From contig DHMB01000029.1 of NCBI GenBank assembly GCA_002405565.1, positions 1 through 20,365 of the forward strand: a DNA stretch of 20,365 bases, written 5' to 3'. The position numbers and the translations under genes are program-made. Numbering within the stretch: the stretch's first letter is position 1; every line of letters begins with the position of its first letter. This document shows positions 7,602 to 15,106 of this stretch, one piece after another. The notes under the pieces were generated by a model, which searched no databases, was not told the DNA's origin, and saw only the letters and a list, made by a program, of their open reading frames with translations. This stretch comes from Clostridiales bacterium UBA4653. Its GTDB lineage: Bacteria > Bacillota > Clostridia > Oscillospirales > CAG-272.

Positions 7602-7632
7602 AAAAACAGCTCCCCTCGGGGAGCTGTTTTTT
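7602..7632 (+). terminator. Strong terminator of the surface-layer gene
   Basis: An A run and CAGCTCCCC (7607-7615) pair with GGGGAGCTG (7618-7626), followed by TTTTTT (7627-7632). The loop is effectively a CTCG tetraloop. The structure starts about 25 bases after the stop codon. Its A and T flanks would let it act on either strand, although no gene on the other strand needs it here. Confidence 0.93.
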
Positions 7633-7656
7633 CATTAAAAAATTTACAAAATAAAG

Positions 7657-7685
7657 TTTTCACAGGCGCGAAAATGTGATATATT
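7657..7685 (+). promoter_or_regulatory. Extended -10 promoter of the membrane-protein gene
   Basis: TTTTCA (7657-7662) is followed after 17 bases by TATATT (7680-7685), with TG plus one base (7677-7679) directly before it. An extended -10 compensates for the weak -35. Initiation near 7692 would exclude the upstream GTG at 7676 as a start codon and supports the TTG start at 7718. Confidence 0.55.
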
Positions 7686-7717
7686 TAATATGTAACAAAA
7701 GTCCGGAGGAACCCGTT

Positions 7718-8398
7718 TTGAACAAGAAGCTGAAATTATCGCGCATAATCCTGTTTGGTTTACTTTTCCCGCTTGTCGGCGAAGCCATACTTTCGCTTGC
7801 ATTTTGTCTTTTTCAGAAAAATTATTATTATCTCCCGCGCGGGCTGGATTTTTTAATCAGTTTTTTCTATGACGCGAAATATATATTCCTTTATATAGCG
7901 TTGTTTTTCTTTGCGGGGATGACGGCATGGATGATTGCCTTTGCAAAAGCGCGTGACGCGGCGATGATATCAATCATGGGCGTTGTTTTTACGGCAGTCC
8001 TTCCCGCAGTTTCGTTTCTGATGACGTTTTTGCTTTTGCGCAGTACCGACGCCGCCCTCATGGAGACGTACCTTTATACAGATGCGCTCTGCGCTCTTGA
8101 AAACGTCGCAAGATACCTGATATGCGTTGTTGCGGCATGGATTGTGAAAGCGGTTTACGGTAAGCGTGAAGCGGCGTCCGGCTTTGAAAAACCGTATATT
8201 GTTCCGAAGGGCGTGATTGGCTTGCCGCTTATAATTTCGCTTTCCGCATGGCTTCTGATGACGGTTTTCGGCGTTATTTTCTCGTCCGTGACGGAAAATC
8301 CACTCGGTACGATTATTTATGAAAGCTCAATCTGTATCGGCGGGTATTTTGTCGCGATTCTCGGCGCATTTTATTCGGAGAAGAAGCTGGTTAAATGA
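7718..8398 (+). CDS. Six-helix integral membrane protein of unknown function
   Basis: I do not recognise a family. The 226-residue product has six predicted membrane helices at about 10-32, 54-76, 82-107, 128-147, 165-189 and 197-218. The termini are short and charged, and a basic loop (about 148-164) lies between helices 4 and 5. No enzyme motif, ATP-binding loop or metal site is visible. The start is TTG at 7718, because GGAGG (7705-7709) stands eight bases upstream. The longer frame back to GTG 7676 has no ribosome site and would begin before the predicted transcript. The gene has its own promoter and terminator, so it is monocistronic between the surface-layer gene and the repeat-filled gap. 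Its codon use is ordinary. It could be a small envelope or transport accessory protein, but nothing in the sequence decides this. Confidence 0.8.
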   Translation: MNKKLKLSRIILFGLLFPLVGEAILSLAFCLFQKNYYYLPRGLDFLISFFYDAKYIFLYIALFFFAGMTAWMIAFAKARDAAMISIMGVVFTAVLPAVSFLMTFLLLRSTDAALMETYLYTDALCALENVARYLICVVAAWIVKAVYGKREAASGFEKPYIVPKGVIGLPLIISLSAWLLMTVFGVIFSSVTENPLGTIIYESSICIGGYFVAILGAFYSEKKLVK

Positions 8399-8405
8399 GT
8401 TTATA

Positions 8406-8437
8406 AAAAAGTCGTCCGCGAAAGCAGACGGCTTTTT
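8406..8437 (+). terminator. Terminator of the membrane-protein gene
   Basis: AAAGTCGTC (8408-8416) pairs with GACGGCTTT (8427-8435) with one G-U pair. The inside can extend as a GC/GC stem capped by a GAAA tetraloop. A T run follows at 8433-8437. It lies just after the stop codon at 8396-8398. Confidence 0.88.
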
Positions 8438-8460
8438 GAGTTAAGAGAGAAGAGAGGAAA

Positions 8461-8680
8461 GTGAAAAGAAAAGGTGCGCCTGCGGCGCGGAGTTATTACG
8501 GTTTGTGCTGGTTTTGGTGCCTGCATGGGCGTGAGAAAGGCAAGAATTTTTCATTTCTCTTTAAGGCTTCCTCTTTGAGGGAGATTTGCAAGCGTGCGGA
8601 GCACCCTTGCAGGCTTCGCCGAGAAGAGGGTGGGTGGCATTTTCGTGAGAAAATGACGGAAGGAGTTTGCAAAGTGAAAT
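8461..8680. repeat. Degenerate intergenic repeat modules
   Basis: Positions 8475-8545 resemble 17-90 and 8877-8925. Positions about 8574-8628 resemble the reverse complement of 216-277. Positions 8635-8660 carry the TGGC...TGACGGA element, here with a 7-bp stem CATTTTC (8638-8644), loop GTGA and GAAAATG (8649-8655). The element at 140-161 has a different, GC-rich stem between the same flanks. The 131-codon frame starting at 8461 runs through these repeats and the next palindrome and is not supported as a gene. Confidence 0.65.
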
Positions 8681-8716
8681 GCGCAGGTATATCAAGGCGG
8701 GAATTTTCTGCAAACG

Positions 8717-8770
8717 CTTTTGTCTTTATATGTACTTTCTTTTTTGAAAAGAAAGTACCAAAGAAAGCAA
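8717..8770. repeat. Palindromic repeat copy with GTACTTTC arms
   Basis: GTACTTTC (8732-8739) pairs with GAAAGTAC (8751-8758), and four further T-A pairs continue inward, giving 12-bp arms around a 3-base loop. The lead-in (8718-8731) is a diverged form of the TTTTGCCT lead-in seen at 2351, 8952 and 9053. It belongs to the palindrome family also present at 2343-2400 and 8945-9085. Confidence 0.6.
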
Positions 8771-8876
8771 TTCGGACTTTCCTTCCGAAACCTCCCTGTT
8801 GTTCAAGGCAGGACTTTTCTGCCCCGTCAGCTTTACCAAAGCAAAGGCGGAAGTGAAGTTCGAATCTTAAAAAGTT

Positions 8877-9085
8877 TTTGATTGTGCGGGGTTTTGGTAT
8901 CTGCGATAACGGGAAAAAGCAAAAGGTGTTTCGAACAACTATTAAAGTTTCTTTTGCCTGCTGTTCTTTTTAACTTAAAAATCAAAAAGAGCAGAGAGCT
9001 GCCCCTTTTTATGAGAATATAATATTTGCACAAAACCAATAACTAAAGTTTCTTTTGCCTTCTTTTCTTTTCAAAGAAAAGAAGG
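8877..9085. repeat. Tandem repeat modules ending at the rsgA stop codon
   Basis: Three pieces follow one another. Positions 8877-8925 are a third copy of the module at 17-90. Positions 8945-8994 are TTTTGCCT plus a palindrome with arms CTGTTCTTTTT (8961-8971) and AAAAAGAGCAG (8984-8994). Positions 8983-9067 match 270-351. The last part is a perfect palindrome with 13-bp arms, 9058-9070 and 9073-9085, whose outer end touches the rsgA stop codon (9086-9088). On the minus strand the hairpin would directly follow translation termination, but no T run follows it. I see no gene between 8441 and 9085. Confidence 0.65.
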
Positions 9086-9985
9086 TCAGAATTTGCGATT
9101 GTTTTTCAGCTCTTCATAGATTGCGACGTAATTATCGTGGCGGGAAGACGGGATTTCGCCGCTGTTCACCGCGTCGATCACAGCGCAGCCCTCCTCGCGC
9201 AAATGGGTACAACCGCTGTAACGACACTTGCCGAAGTACTTTTCAAACTCCGGAAAACAGAAGAATAAATCCTCTGGCGGGAGATATTTTTCGCCGTCAA
9301 AGTCAAGACGGGAAAATCCGGGCGTGTCAGCTATGAAATGCCCTTCGTCGAAAGGGAAAAGCGTAACTTCGCGGGTCGTGTGCCTGCCGCGACGCGTCTT
9401 TTCCGAAATACTGCCTGTTTTCAGTGACAAATCGGGGAAGAGTGCGCTTAAAAGAGTGGACTTTCCGACGCCCGACGCCCCCGCAAACGCACAAACCGTC
9501 GTTTTTTCCGAAATATATCGGCGCAAATCCGAAATTCCTTCGTCTTTTTCCGACGACGTGACGAAAACATCATAGCCTTTTGAATAAATATCGTAAAGCC
9601 TGCGGGCGCCGTCTGCGGTTGTGTCCGCCTTTGAAATTATGACCGCGGGAGTGATTTTCGCGTCATAAATTGACGCAAGGAGCTTGTCAGTCGCGAGAAG
9701 ATTCGGCTCCGGATCGGACGGACAGATCACCGCAAAGACAGTGTCAATATTCGCCACGGGCGGACGGGAAAGCTCTGTTTTCCGGGGAAGAATTTTATCG
9801 ATAAAAAGCCCGGTTTCGTCGCCGTCGCCTCTGCGGACAGTCACAAGGTCGCCCGCAAGCGGGGTGACTTTTTTCATGCGCAGAATTCCGCGCGCCTTGC
9901 ATTTTATAGTCTTTCCACTGTCGCAAAGGATTGTATAAAGCCCGCCGACGCCGCAGATTATTCTGCCGGATATGGATTCCGTCAT
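9086..9985 (-). CDS. rsgA: Ribosome small-subunit GTPase RsgA (YloQ/CpgA)
   Basis: RsgA is a circularly permuted GTPase that binds the 30S subunit late in its assembly and checks maturation of the decoding centre. The 299-residue protein has an N-terminal OB fold (about 1-75). The GTPase motifs come in permuted order: a G4-like SKAD (118-121), G1 GASGVGKS (169-176), the switch with T203/T204, and G3 DTPG (220-223). The C-terminal zinc site is C254, C259, H261 and C267, with spacing as in Escherichia coli. The G4 has Ser in place of the usual Asn, a position that also varies in other members. Its ATG overlaps the prkC stop by four bases (9982-9985), suggesting translational coupling. In Bacillus subtilis this protein is a PrkC substrate, consistent with the shared operon. 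It is the last gene of the minus-strand operon in view. Confidence 0.96.
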   Translation of the reverse strand: MTESISGRIICGVGGLYTILCDSGKTIKCKARGILRMKKVTPLAGDLVTVRRGDGDETGLFIDKILPRKTELSRPPVANIDTVFAVICPSDPEPNLLATDKLLASIYDAKITPAVIISKADTTADGARRLYDIYSKGYDVFVTSSEKDEGISDLRRYISEKTTVCAFAGASGVGKSTLLSALFPDLSLKTGSISEKTRRGRHTTREVTLFPFDEGHFIADTPGFSRLDFDGEKYLPPEDLFFCFPEFEKYFGKCRYSGCTHLREEGCAVIDAVNSGEIPSSRHDNYVAIYEELKNNRKF

Positions 9986-11187
9986 AAATGATTACCGCCG
10001 AAAACAATATTTTTTGCCGTGGACGCGACATCCGAAATTGCCTTTTCGGCTTCAAATTCAAGCCGTTTGCCACTGAAAAGCAAATTGTAAATGACAATTA
10101 TCCCGACAACGGCAAGAACAAGAAACGCTATGAAAATGCACGCGGCAAGCCAGAGCGGAACGCCTGTGCTGTCATCGGAATGGGTTGAAACGGACGCCCT
10201 GCCGCCGGAGGTGCGGGGCTTTTTAGCCGGCTGAGAAGAGCCAGGCTTTTTGTTTTGATGATTTTCCGCCGGCCCGCGCTTTACGGGCGGAACGGGCGTC
10301 TCCGACGTTATTGTTTTCTGATGAGGACGTCTCTGAACAAAAACAACGGAAGGATCCTGTTTCAGTCTTTGCAGATGACGATACATCTGAACTGCGCTCT
10401 GATAACGGTTTTCGGGATTTTTCTCCATCGCGCAGAGAATTATCTGTTCAAGTCCGATCGGAATTCTGGGATTGATCTGTGACGGCGGCACGGGCGGCGT
10501 GCTGATATGCTGATATATGACCGCAACAGGCGTTTCCGCCGTAAACGGCATTTTGCCCGTCACCATTTCATACATCATGACGCCGAGCGAATAAAGGTCG
10601 CTGCGCAGGTCAATCTTTCTGCTCTGCGCCTGCTCGGGGCTGAGATAGAACACCGTTCCGATGGCTTTATCCGCCATGGTGAGCGTTTCGGCTTTCGGTA
10701 TTTTGGCAATGCCGAAGTCTGTCACCTTGACAAATCCGCCTTCAAGCAACATAATGTTCTGCGGCTTTATGTCCCTGTGGATAACGCCCTTTGAATGTGC
10801 GTGATTTAAGGCGGAGAGAATCTGCTCCGCAAATTCAACGGTTTCTCTCCAGGAGAGCACACCTTTGATTTTCATGTATTCGCGGAGAGTTATTCCGCCC
10901 AAAAACTCCATGACGATATATTTATGTTCACCGCGCACGGAGATATCGTAAACCTTGACTATATGTTCATGATTGAGCATTGCAACGGCTTTTGACTCAA
11001 TAATAAACCGTTTTATTGCCTGAGTGTTGCCCGCGACGGAGTCTTTCAGCATTTTGACGGCAACCTTGCGGTTTGTGAGCAGGTCAGTCGCTTCAAAAAC
11101 GACAGCCATTCCGCCCTGACCGACGGATCCTTCGATTTTATATCTGCCGTCAAAAACCTGCCCTACATATTTATTGAAAACATCCAT
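9982..11187 (-). CDS. prkC: Membrane Ser/Thr protein kinase, PrkC-like but without PASTA repeats
   Basis: This is a Hanks-type kinase that phosphorylates proteins of growth, translation and wall homeostasis, opposed by the phosphatase encoded just upstream. All 401 residues were inspected. The Gly-rich loop is 23-31, the catalytic Lys K45 and the partner Glu E64. HRDIKPQN is 137-144, DFG 157-159 and SPE 183-185. Thr170 and Thr178 lie in the activation loop. A basic, Pro-rich juxtamembrane linker (about 285-343) leads to one membrane helix (about 345-370). Only some 31 residues lie outside. Typical PrkC/PknB proteins are 550-700 residues and carry three or more extracellular PASTA repeats that bind muropeptides; none is present. 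The stop TGA overlaps the rsgA start, so the short end is the natural terminus in this sequence. The upstream ribosome site (AAAGG) is weak. Orthology rests on the kinase domain and gene order. Confidence 0.93.
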   Translation of the reverse strand: MDVFNKYVGQVFDGRYKIEGSVGQGGMAVVFEATDLLTNRKVAVKMLKDSVAGNTQAIKRFIIESKAVAMLNHEHIVKVYDISVRGEHKYIVMEFLGGITLREYMKIKGVLSWRETVEFAEQILSALNHAHSKGVIHRDIKPQNIMLLEGGFVKVTDFGIAKIPKAETLTMADKAIGTVFYLSPEQAQSRKIDLRSDLYSLGVMMYEMVTGKMPFTAETPVAVIYQHISTPPVPPSQINPRIPIGLEQIILCAMEKNPENRYQSAVQMYRHLQRLKQDPSVVFVQRRPHQKTITSETPVPPVKRGPAENHQNKKPGSSQPAKKPRTSGGRASVSTHSDDSTGVPLWLAACIFIAFLVLAVVGIIVIYNLLFSGKRLEFEAEKAISDVASTAKNIVFGGNHL

Positions 11188-11226
11188 GATATTTTAACCT
11201 TTCAGAGCTTTAGTTTTTTGCCCGCG

Positions 11227-12000
11227 TTAAAACTGGGCAATAACGGCGGTGATATTATCGGCACCGCCTGCGGCGTTTGCAAGGGAGATGAGCTTGTCTG
11301 CGGCAAGGTCGAGATTGGTTGTCCCATCCTCGCATTTCGGAGCGCTGTAAAGCGCTTTTGACATTTGCTCGGGAGTTACATAGTTTGAAAGCCCGTCCGT
11401 GCAAAGAAGAAGATATCCGTTGCCCCAATCGTTGAGTCGGACGCAGAAAAAGTCAGCCTCGGTGCGGGGGTTGATACCGACCGCCTGAGTTATGACGTTC
11501 TTCCTCGGATATGTTTTTGCCTCTTCGGGCGTTATTTTGCCGTAATCGAGAAGATACTGAACAAAGGAATGGTCATGAGTGATCTGTCGGGTTTCGGCTT
11601 CGGTCATGATATAAAGGCGGCTGTCGCCGATGTTGACGCAAAACAGCTGATTCTGGTATATAAGTCCGGCAACAAGGGTCGTTCCCATGCCGGAGAGCTC
11701 GTCAAAATCGTTCGACATGCGGTAAATAAGGCTGTTTGCCGCCTTCGCCGCGGAAATCATCGTGTGACGTATTTCCCCCAGCTGTTCCGAGGGCGTTTCC
11801 GATATGCACGGAGAGGCGACCATTTTGTCACAGAAGGCGGAAACCGCTCTGCTACTGGCAATTTCGCCTGCCTTGTGACCGCCCATTCCGTCGCAGACGA
11901 TGAGAAGCGTTGCCTCTCCGCCCCAGAGCGACAGGCATTTGAAGCTGTCCTGATTGATTTTTCTTTGCATGCCGATATCGGATTTACCGCAGAATTTCAT
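11227..12000 (-). CDS. prpC: PP2C-family Ser/Thr protein phosphatase, partner of PrkC
   Basis: PrpC is a metal-dependent phosphatase that reverses PrkC phosphorylation. The 257-residue protein shows the PPM/PP2C motifs in order: RKINQD with D18, VCDGMGGH with D37/G38, GDSR (125-128), TDG with D202, and GGADN with D248. These supply the metal-binding acids. It is soluble, with no membrane segment, and of normal length. I chose ATG at 11998-12000, which gives the usual family beginning MKF...SDIG, over the in-frame TTG at 12009, which lies only two or three bases from the AAGGAAGG site. The gene sits 36 bases after rlmN and 39 bases before prkC, the conserved phosphatase-kinase order. Confidence 0.95.
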   Translation of the reverse strand: MKFCGKSDIGMQRKINQDSFKCLSLWGGEATLLIVCDGMGGHKAGEIASSRAVSAFCDKMVASPCISETPSEQLGEIRHTMISAAKAANSLIYRMSNDFDELSGMGTTLVAGLIYQNQLFCVNIGDSRLYIMTEAETRQITHDHSFVQYLLDYGKITPEEAKTYPRKNVITQAVGINPRTEADFFCVRLNDWGNGYLLLCTDGLSNYVTPEQMSKALYSAPKCEDGTTNLDLAADKLISLANAAGGADNITAVIAQF

Positions 12001-12036
12001 TAGTATCAAGCCCTTCCTTTTTGTATGAAGAATAAA

Positions 12037-13071
12037 TTATGCGTTTTCGTTTTTGGTTTTTGCGCGGAGCTGACCGCAGGAGGCGTCGATATCGCCGCCG
12101 AGATGCCGGCGCACAGTCGCAACGATATGATTTTTTGTCAGCACTTCGGCAAAGCGACGGACATTTTCTCTGTCCGAAGGGGAAAAGCCCCTGCCTGTTG
12201 CGTTGACGGGGATGAGATTTACATGAAGCGGCATATCGGGGCAGTATTTTTTCAGGATTGACGAAAGGGCGCGGGCGTCCTTTTCGGTATCGTTTTTGCC
12301 TGCCGCCAGGGTATATTCAAAGGATATCCTCCGCCCTGTTTTTGCAAAATAGTCGTGACACGCCGTCAGCAGCTCCTCAATGCACCATTTACGGTTCACC
12401 GGCATAAGAGAGGAGCGGGTTTCGTTGTCCGAAGCGTGAAGCGAGATGGAAAGCGTGATTGGCAGCTCTTCATCCGCAAGGCGATATATCTTGTCGACAA
12501 GGCCACAGGTGGAAAGAGAAATATGCCGATAACCGATGTTCAGCCCGTCCTCCGAGCCGACGAGACGGAGAAATTTCAGAACGTTATCATAGTTGTCAAG
12601 CGGCTCCCCGATACCCATCAGAACGATTCCGGAGAGCTTTTCTCCCGCTTCGTTCTGCGCATAAATGACCTGCGAAAGCATTTCTCCCGGCAGGAGCCTT
12701 CTTGAAAGCCCGCCGAGGGTCGAGGCGCAGAATTTGCACCCCATAGCGCAACCCGCTTCCGTCGAAATGCAGACGGTGTACCCGCGCTCGTATTTCATCA
12801 GCACGGATTCGATACATTCGCCGTCATAAAGGGAGAAAAGAAATTTCTGAGTCCCGTCCGAGGAGACCTTTTTCTCCCGAAGCGTAACCGAGGAGACAAA
12901 GGCGTCCGCCTTCAGCTTTTCGCGGAGAGCCTTCGGGACGTTATTCATTTCGTCTATACTTTTTCCGCGCATAAGCCAGCCGAAAACCTGCTTTGCGCGG
13001 AATTTCGGCTTGCCCAGCCCGATTATGTAATTTTCAAGCTCGGGCAAACCGAGACTTAAAAGATCCGTCAT
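12037..13071 (-). CDS. rlmN: 23S rRNA/tRNA adenine-C2 methyltransferase RlmN
   Basis: RlmN is a radical-SAM enzyme that methylates C2 of A2503 in 23S rRNA and of A37 in some tRNAs, supporting decoding accuracy. The 344-residue product has an N-terminal accessory domain (about 1-90). The 4Fe-4S motif is C108-x3-C112-x2-C115, and the SAM-binding GIGEPL is at 153-158. The catalytic Cys is C332 within the DIDASCGQL stretch. C101 and the cluster cysteines keep the E. coli spacing. I place the start at ATG 13071 rather than at the longer frame from 13137. This ATG has a GAGGA site seven bases upstream, and it overlaps the rsmB stop by four bases like the other junctions. Confidence 0.96.
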   Translation of the reverse strand: MTDLLSLGLPELENYIIGLGKPKFRAKQVFGWLMRGKSIDEMNNVPKALREKLKADAFVSSVTLREKKVSSDGTQKFLFSLYDGECIESVLMKYERGYTVCISTEAGCAMGCKFCASTLGGLSRRLLPGEMLSQVIYAQNEAGEKLSGIVLMGIGEPLDNYDNVLKFLRLVGSEDGLNIGYRHISLSTCGLVDKIYRLADEELPITLSISLHASDNETRSSLMPVNRKWCIEELLTACHDYFAKTGRRISFEYTLAAGKNDTEKDARALSSILKKYCPDMPLHVNLIPVNATGRGFSPSDRENVRRFAEVLTKNHIVATVRRHLGGDIDASCGQLRAKTKNENA

Positions 13072-14381
13072 TTTATTTTCCTCATTTTTGCGATAAAGAA
13101 GCCGTCTGTGCCGCAGTCGCAGGGGAGCAGAGTACATGTTCCGTCCGCCTTAATCCCGCCGACGGAAAAACTCTCCGCGACAAAATCCTTATGTTCGGAA
13201 AGAAACCTTTCGACGACTTTTTCGTTTTCGTCCTTTGAGACGGTGCAGGTTGAATAAAGCAGAACGCCCCCGGTCTTTACGCTCTCCGAGCAGGCGGAGA
13301 GAATCGAATATCCGAGCTCCGGCAGGCGGAGCGTCTCCTCCTCGGATTTATAGCGGATTTCCGGCTTCTTTGCCATAACGCCGAGACCGGAGCAGGGAAC
13401 GTCGCAGAGGACGCGATCAAATTGTTCCTCCCCGCAGGGCACCGACGCATTCTGCACCCTTGTTTCGATTATGTCAATGCCGAGCCTTTCGGCGCCTTTT
13501 TTAATAAGCGAGAGCTTGTTTTTGTGAAGGTCGCGCGATATTATTGTTCCCTCGTTTTCCGCGCGGATAGCGGAATAAAAGCTCTTTCCGCCGGGGCAGG
13601 CGCAGGCGTCGAGCAGTCTTTCACCCCTCTCCATACCGAGCGCCTCGCAACATATCTGCGAAGCCTCGTCCTGCACGAAAAAGTAATCCTCAAAACGCAG
13701 GAGCTTTTCGTAAGGGACGTTTTCAGTCATACGGACGCCGCGCGGAGAAAACTTTGTCGGCTCGGAATGAATTCCTTCGCTCTCAAGCATTTTTATAAAT
13801 TCTTCCCTTGAGACGCGGAGGGTGTTGACGGTGACCGTCATAAAGGGATGAGAAAGAGTTGCGGCAAGGCATTTTTCTGCTTTTTCCGCGCCCAGCTCCT
13901 CTCTCCATTTTCTGCATATCCATTCCGGAACGGAATATTTTATCGAAAGATATTTTATCTCGTCCGACGAGCGGTCGGGCAGATAATTTTTGCCCTTTTC
14001 CCTTGCCGCGCGACGGAGAACGGCGTTTGCAAAGGCTTCGCTGTTCTTTTTTGCGGAAAAGCGGGTCAGCAGGGAAACAGACTCGTTTACAGCCGCCGAA
14101 TCCGGAATTTTATCCATAAAATAAAGCTGATAAAGCCCGATATAAAGCGCGGTTTTGACGTCCCTGTCTATGTTTTCCGTCTCTCTCTCCGAAAAGAGGA
14201 AAATGAGATGGTCAAGGGTCAGTCTGCGCTCGATGACGCCGTATAAAAGGGCGGTATAGAACGCTTTTTCAACGCCCGTCAGCCCGTATTTTTCTATTGA
14301 CGCGGAAAGCTCGATGTTTGAATACTTTCCGTCCTTTTCAAATTTCTGAAGCGAAAGAAACGCCGCCTGACGTGCTGTCAT
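13068..14381 (-). CDS. rsmB: 16S rRNA cytosine-967 C5-methyltransferase RsmB
   Basis: RsmB transfers a methyl group from SAM to C5 of C967 in 16S rRNA. The 437-residue protein joins an N-terminal NusB-like RNA-binding domain (about 1-130) to a Rossmann methyltransferase. SAM motif I reads DACACPGGKS (258-267), with Cys where the family usually has Ala (DxCAAPGGKT). The two conserved cysteines are C330 in DVPCSGLG and C379 in YSTCT. Length is typical. The ATG overlaps the stop of the zinc-peptidase gene by four bases, and its own stop overlaps the rlmN start in the same way. Confidence 0.96.
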   Translation of the reverse strand: MTARQAAFLSLQKFEKDGKYSNIELSASIEKYGLTGVEKAFYTALLYGVIERRLTLDHLIFLFSERETENIDRDVKTALYIGLYQLYFMDKIPDSAAVNESVSLLTRFSAKKNSEAFANAVLRRAAREKGKNYLPDRSSDEIKYLSIKYSVPEWICRKWREELGAEKAEKCLAATLSHPFMTVTVNTLRVSREEFIKMLESEGIHSEPTKFSPRGVRMTENVPYEKLLRFEDYFFVQDEASQICCEALGMERGERLLDACACPGGKSFYSAIRAENEGTIISRDLHKNKLSLIKKGAERLGIDIIETRVQNASVPCGEEQFDRVLCDVPCSGLGVMAKKPEIRYKSEEETLRLPELGYSILSACSESVKTGGVLLYSTCTVSKDENEKVVERFLSEHKDFVAESFSVGGIKADGTCTLLPCDCGTDGFFIAKMRKIK

Positions 14382-15106
14382 CTTCTTCTGTTCCTTCCGC
14401 CCATAACGATTATAAGAATTCTGAGGAGGTTCGCAAGCGATACAAAGAGCGCCGCCACATACGTCATTGCCGCCGCCCAGAGCACCTTGCGTACTCCGCT
14501 TTTTTCGTCCGAGGAGACGATTCCCTCGCTTTCAAGCACGGAAAGCGCGCGATGACTTGCGTTGAACTCAACGGGAAGCGTCACAAGCTGGAAAACGGTT
14601 GCCGTCGCAAAGCAGATAACGCCGGCGAAGGCTATATAAAAACCGACGTTTGAGTCATAAGAAAACGACGAAAGCAAAAGCCCGATGAGAACCAGCGGCA
14701 TTGCAAGATTTGAGCCGAGATTTGTTATCGGGATGAGAGCCGCGCGGAGCTTCAGCGGAGCATAGCCCTGCGCGTGCTGAATTGCGTGACCGCATTCGTG
14801 CGCCGCGATACCGCAAGCGGCAACGGAGTTTGAATTATAAACGCCCTCCGAAAGAAAGACAGTGTTTGAGCGGGGGTCGTAATGGTCGGAGAGCTGACCC
14901 TTGCAGGGAGCAATCGCGACGTTTGTTATCCCCTGCGAGCGGAGAATTTTTTCAGCCGTTTCTGCGCCCGTCAGTCCTCTCATGGTGCGCACGCGGGAAA
15001 ATCTTCCGTATGCCGCCTGAACCCTTATCTGCGCAATCATTGCCCAGATGACGCAGGGAAGCACAAGGACTATATAAAGATAGTAGCTTTCAAAAAGTTC
15101 CCACAT
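14378..15106 (-). CDS. YugP-type membrane zinc metallopeptidase
   Basis: The 242-residue protein has the zinc-peptidase motif HECGH (103-107, with H103/H107 as ligands and E104 as the base). It fits the neutral zinc metallopeptidase family of YugP (PF04298). Membrane helices are predicted at about 6-25, 125-146, 153-175 and 209-235, so the catalytic segment lies between the first and second. E180, in PVEFNASHRA, is a plausible third ligand. The substrate and biological role of the family are not established. The gene is tightly built into the operon: its ATG shares one base with the fmt stop (TAATG) and its stop overlaps rsmB by four bases. That suggests a housekeeping role at the membrane. 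B. subtilis has its relative elsewhere in the genome, so this position is a lineage feature. Confidence 0.9.
   Translation of the reverse strand: MWELFESYYLYIVLVLPCVIWAMIAQIRVQAAYGRFSRVRTMRGLTGAETAEKILRSQGITNVAIAPCKGQLSDHYDPRSNTVFLSEGVYNSNSVAACGIAAHECGHAIQHAQGYAPLKLRAALIPITNLGSNLAMPLVLIGLLLSSFSYDSNVGFYIAFAGVICFATATVFQLVTLPVEFNASHRALSVLESEGIVSSDEKSGVRKVLWAAAMTYVAALFVSLANLLRILIIVMGGRNRRR

Noticed and set aside
7676..7717. Upstream GTG start for the membrane protein
   Set aside because: It has no ribosome site and lies before the predicted transcription start; TTG 7718 has GGAGG eight bases upstream.
8461..8856. 131-codon plus-strand frame after the membrane-protein gene
   Set aside because: It begins right after a terminator, is composed of repeat modules, and has an unstructured Arg/Cys-rich translation.
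9058..9085. Palindrome after rsgA as an intrinsic terminator
   Set aside because: The arms are long, but no T run follows on either strand and related palindromes occur away from gene ends. A 3'-end role is possible but not supported.
12001..12009. TTG start of prpC at 12009
   Set aside because: It is too close to the AAGGAAGG site; ATG 12000 restores the family N terminus.
13072..13137. Longer rlmN start at 13137
   Set aside because: The extra 22 residues do not fit the family, and ATG 13071 has a ribosome site and the operon's usual four-base overlap.
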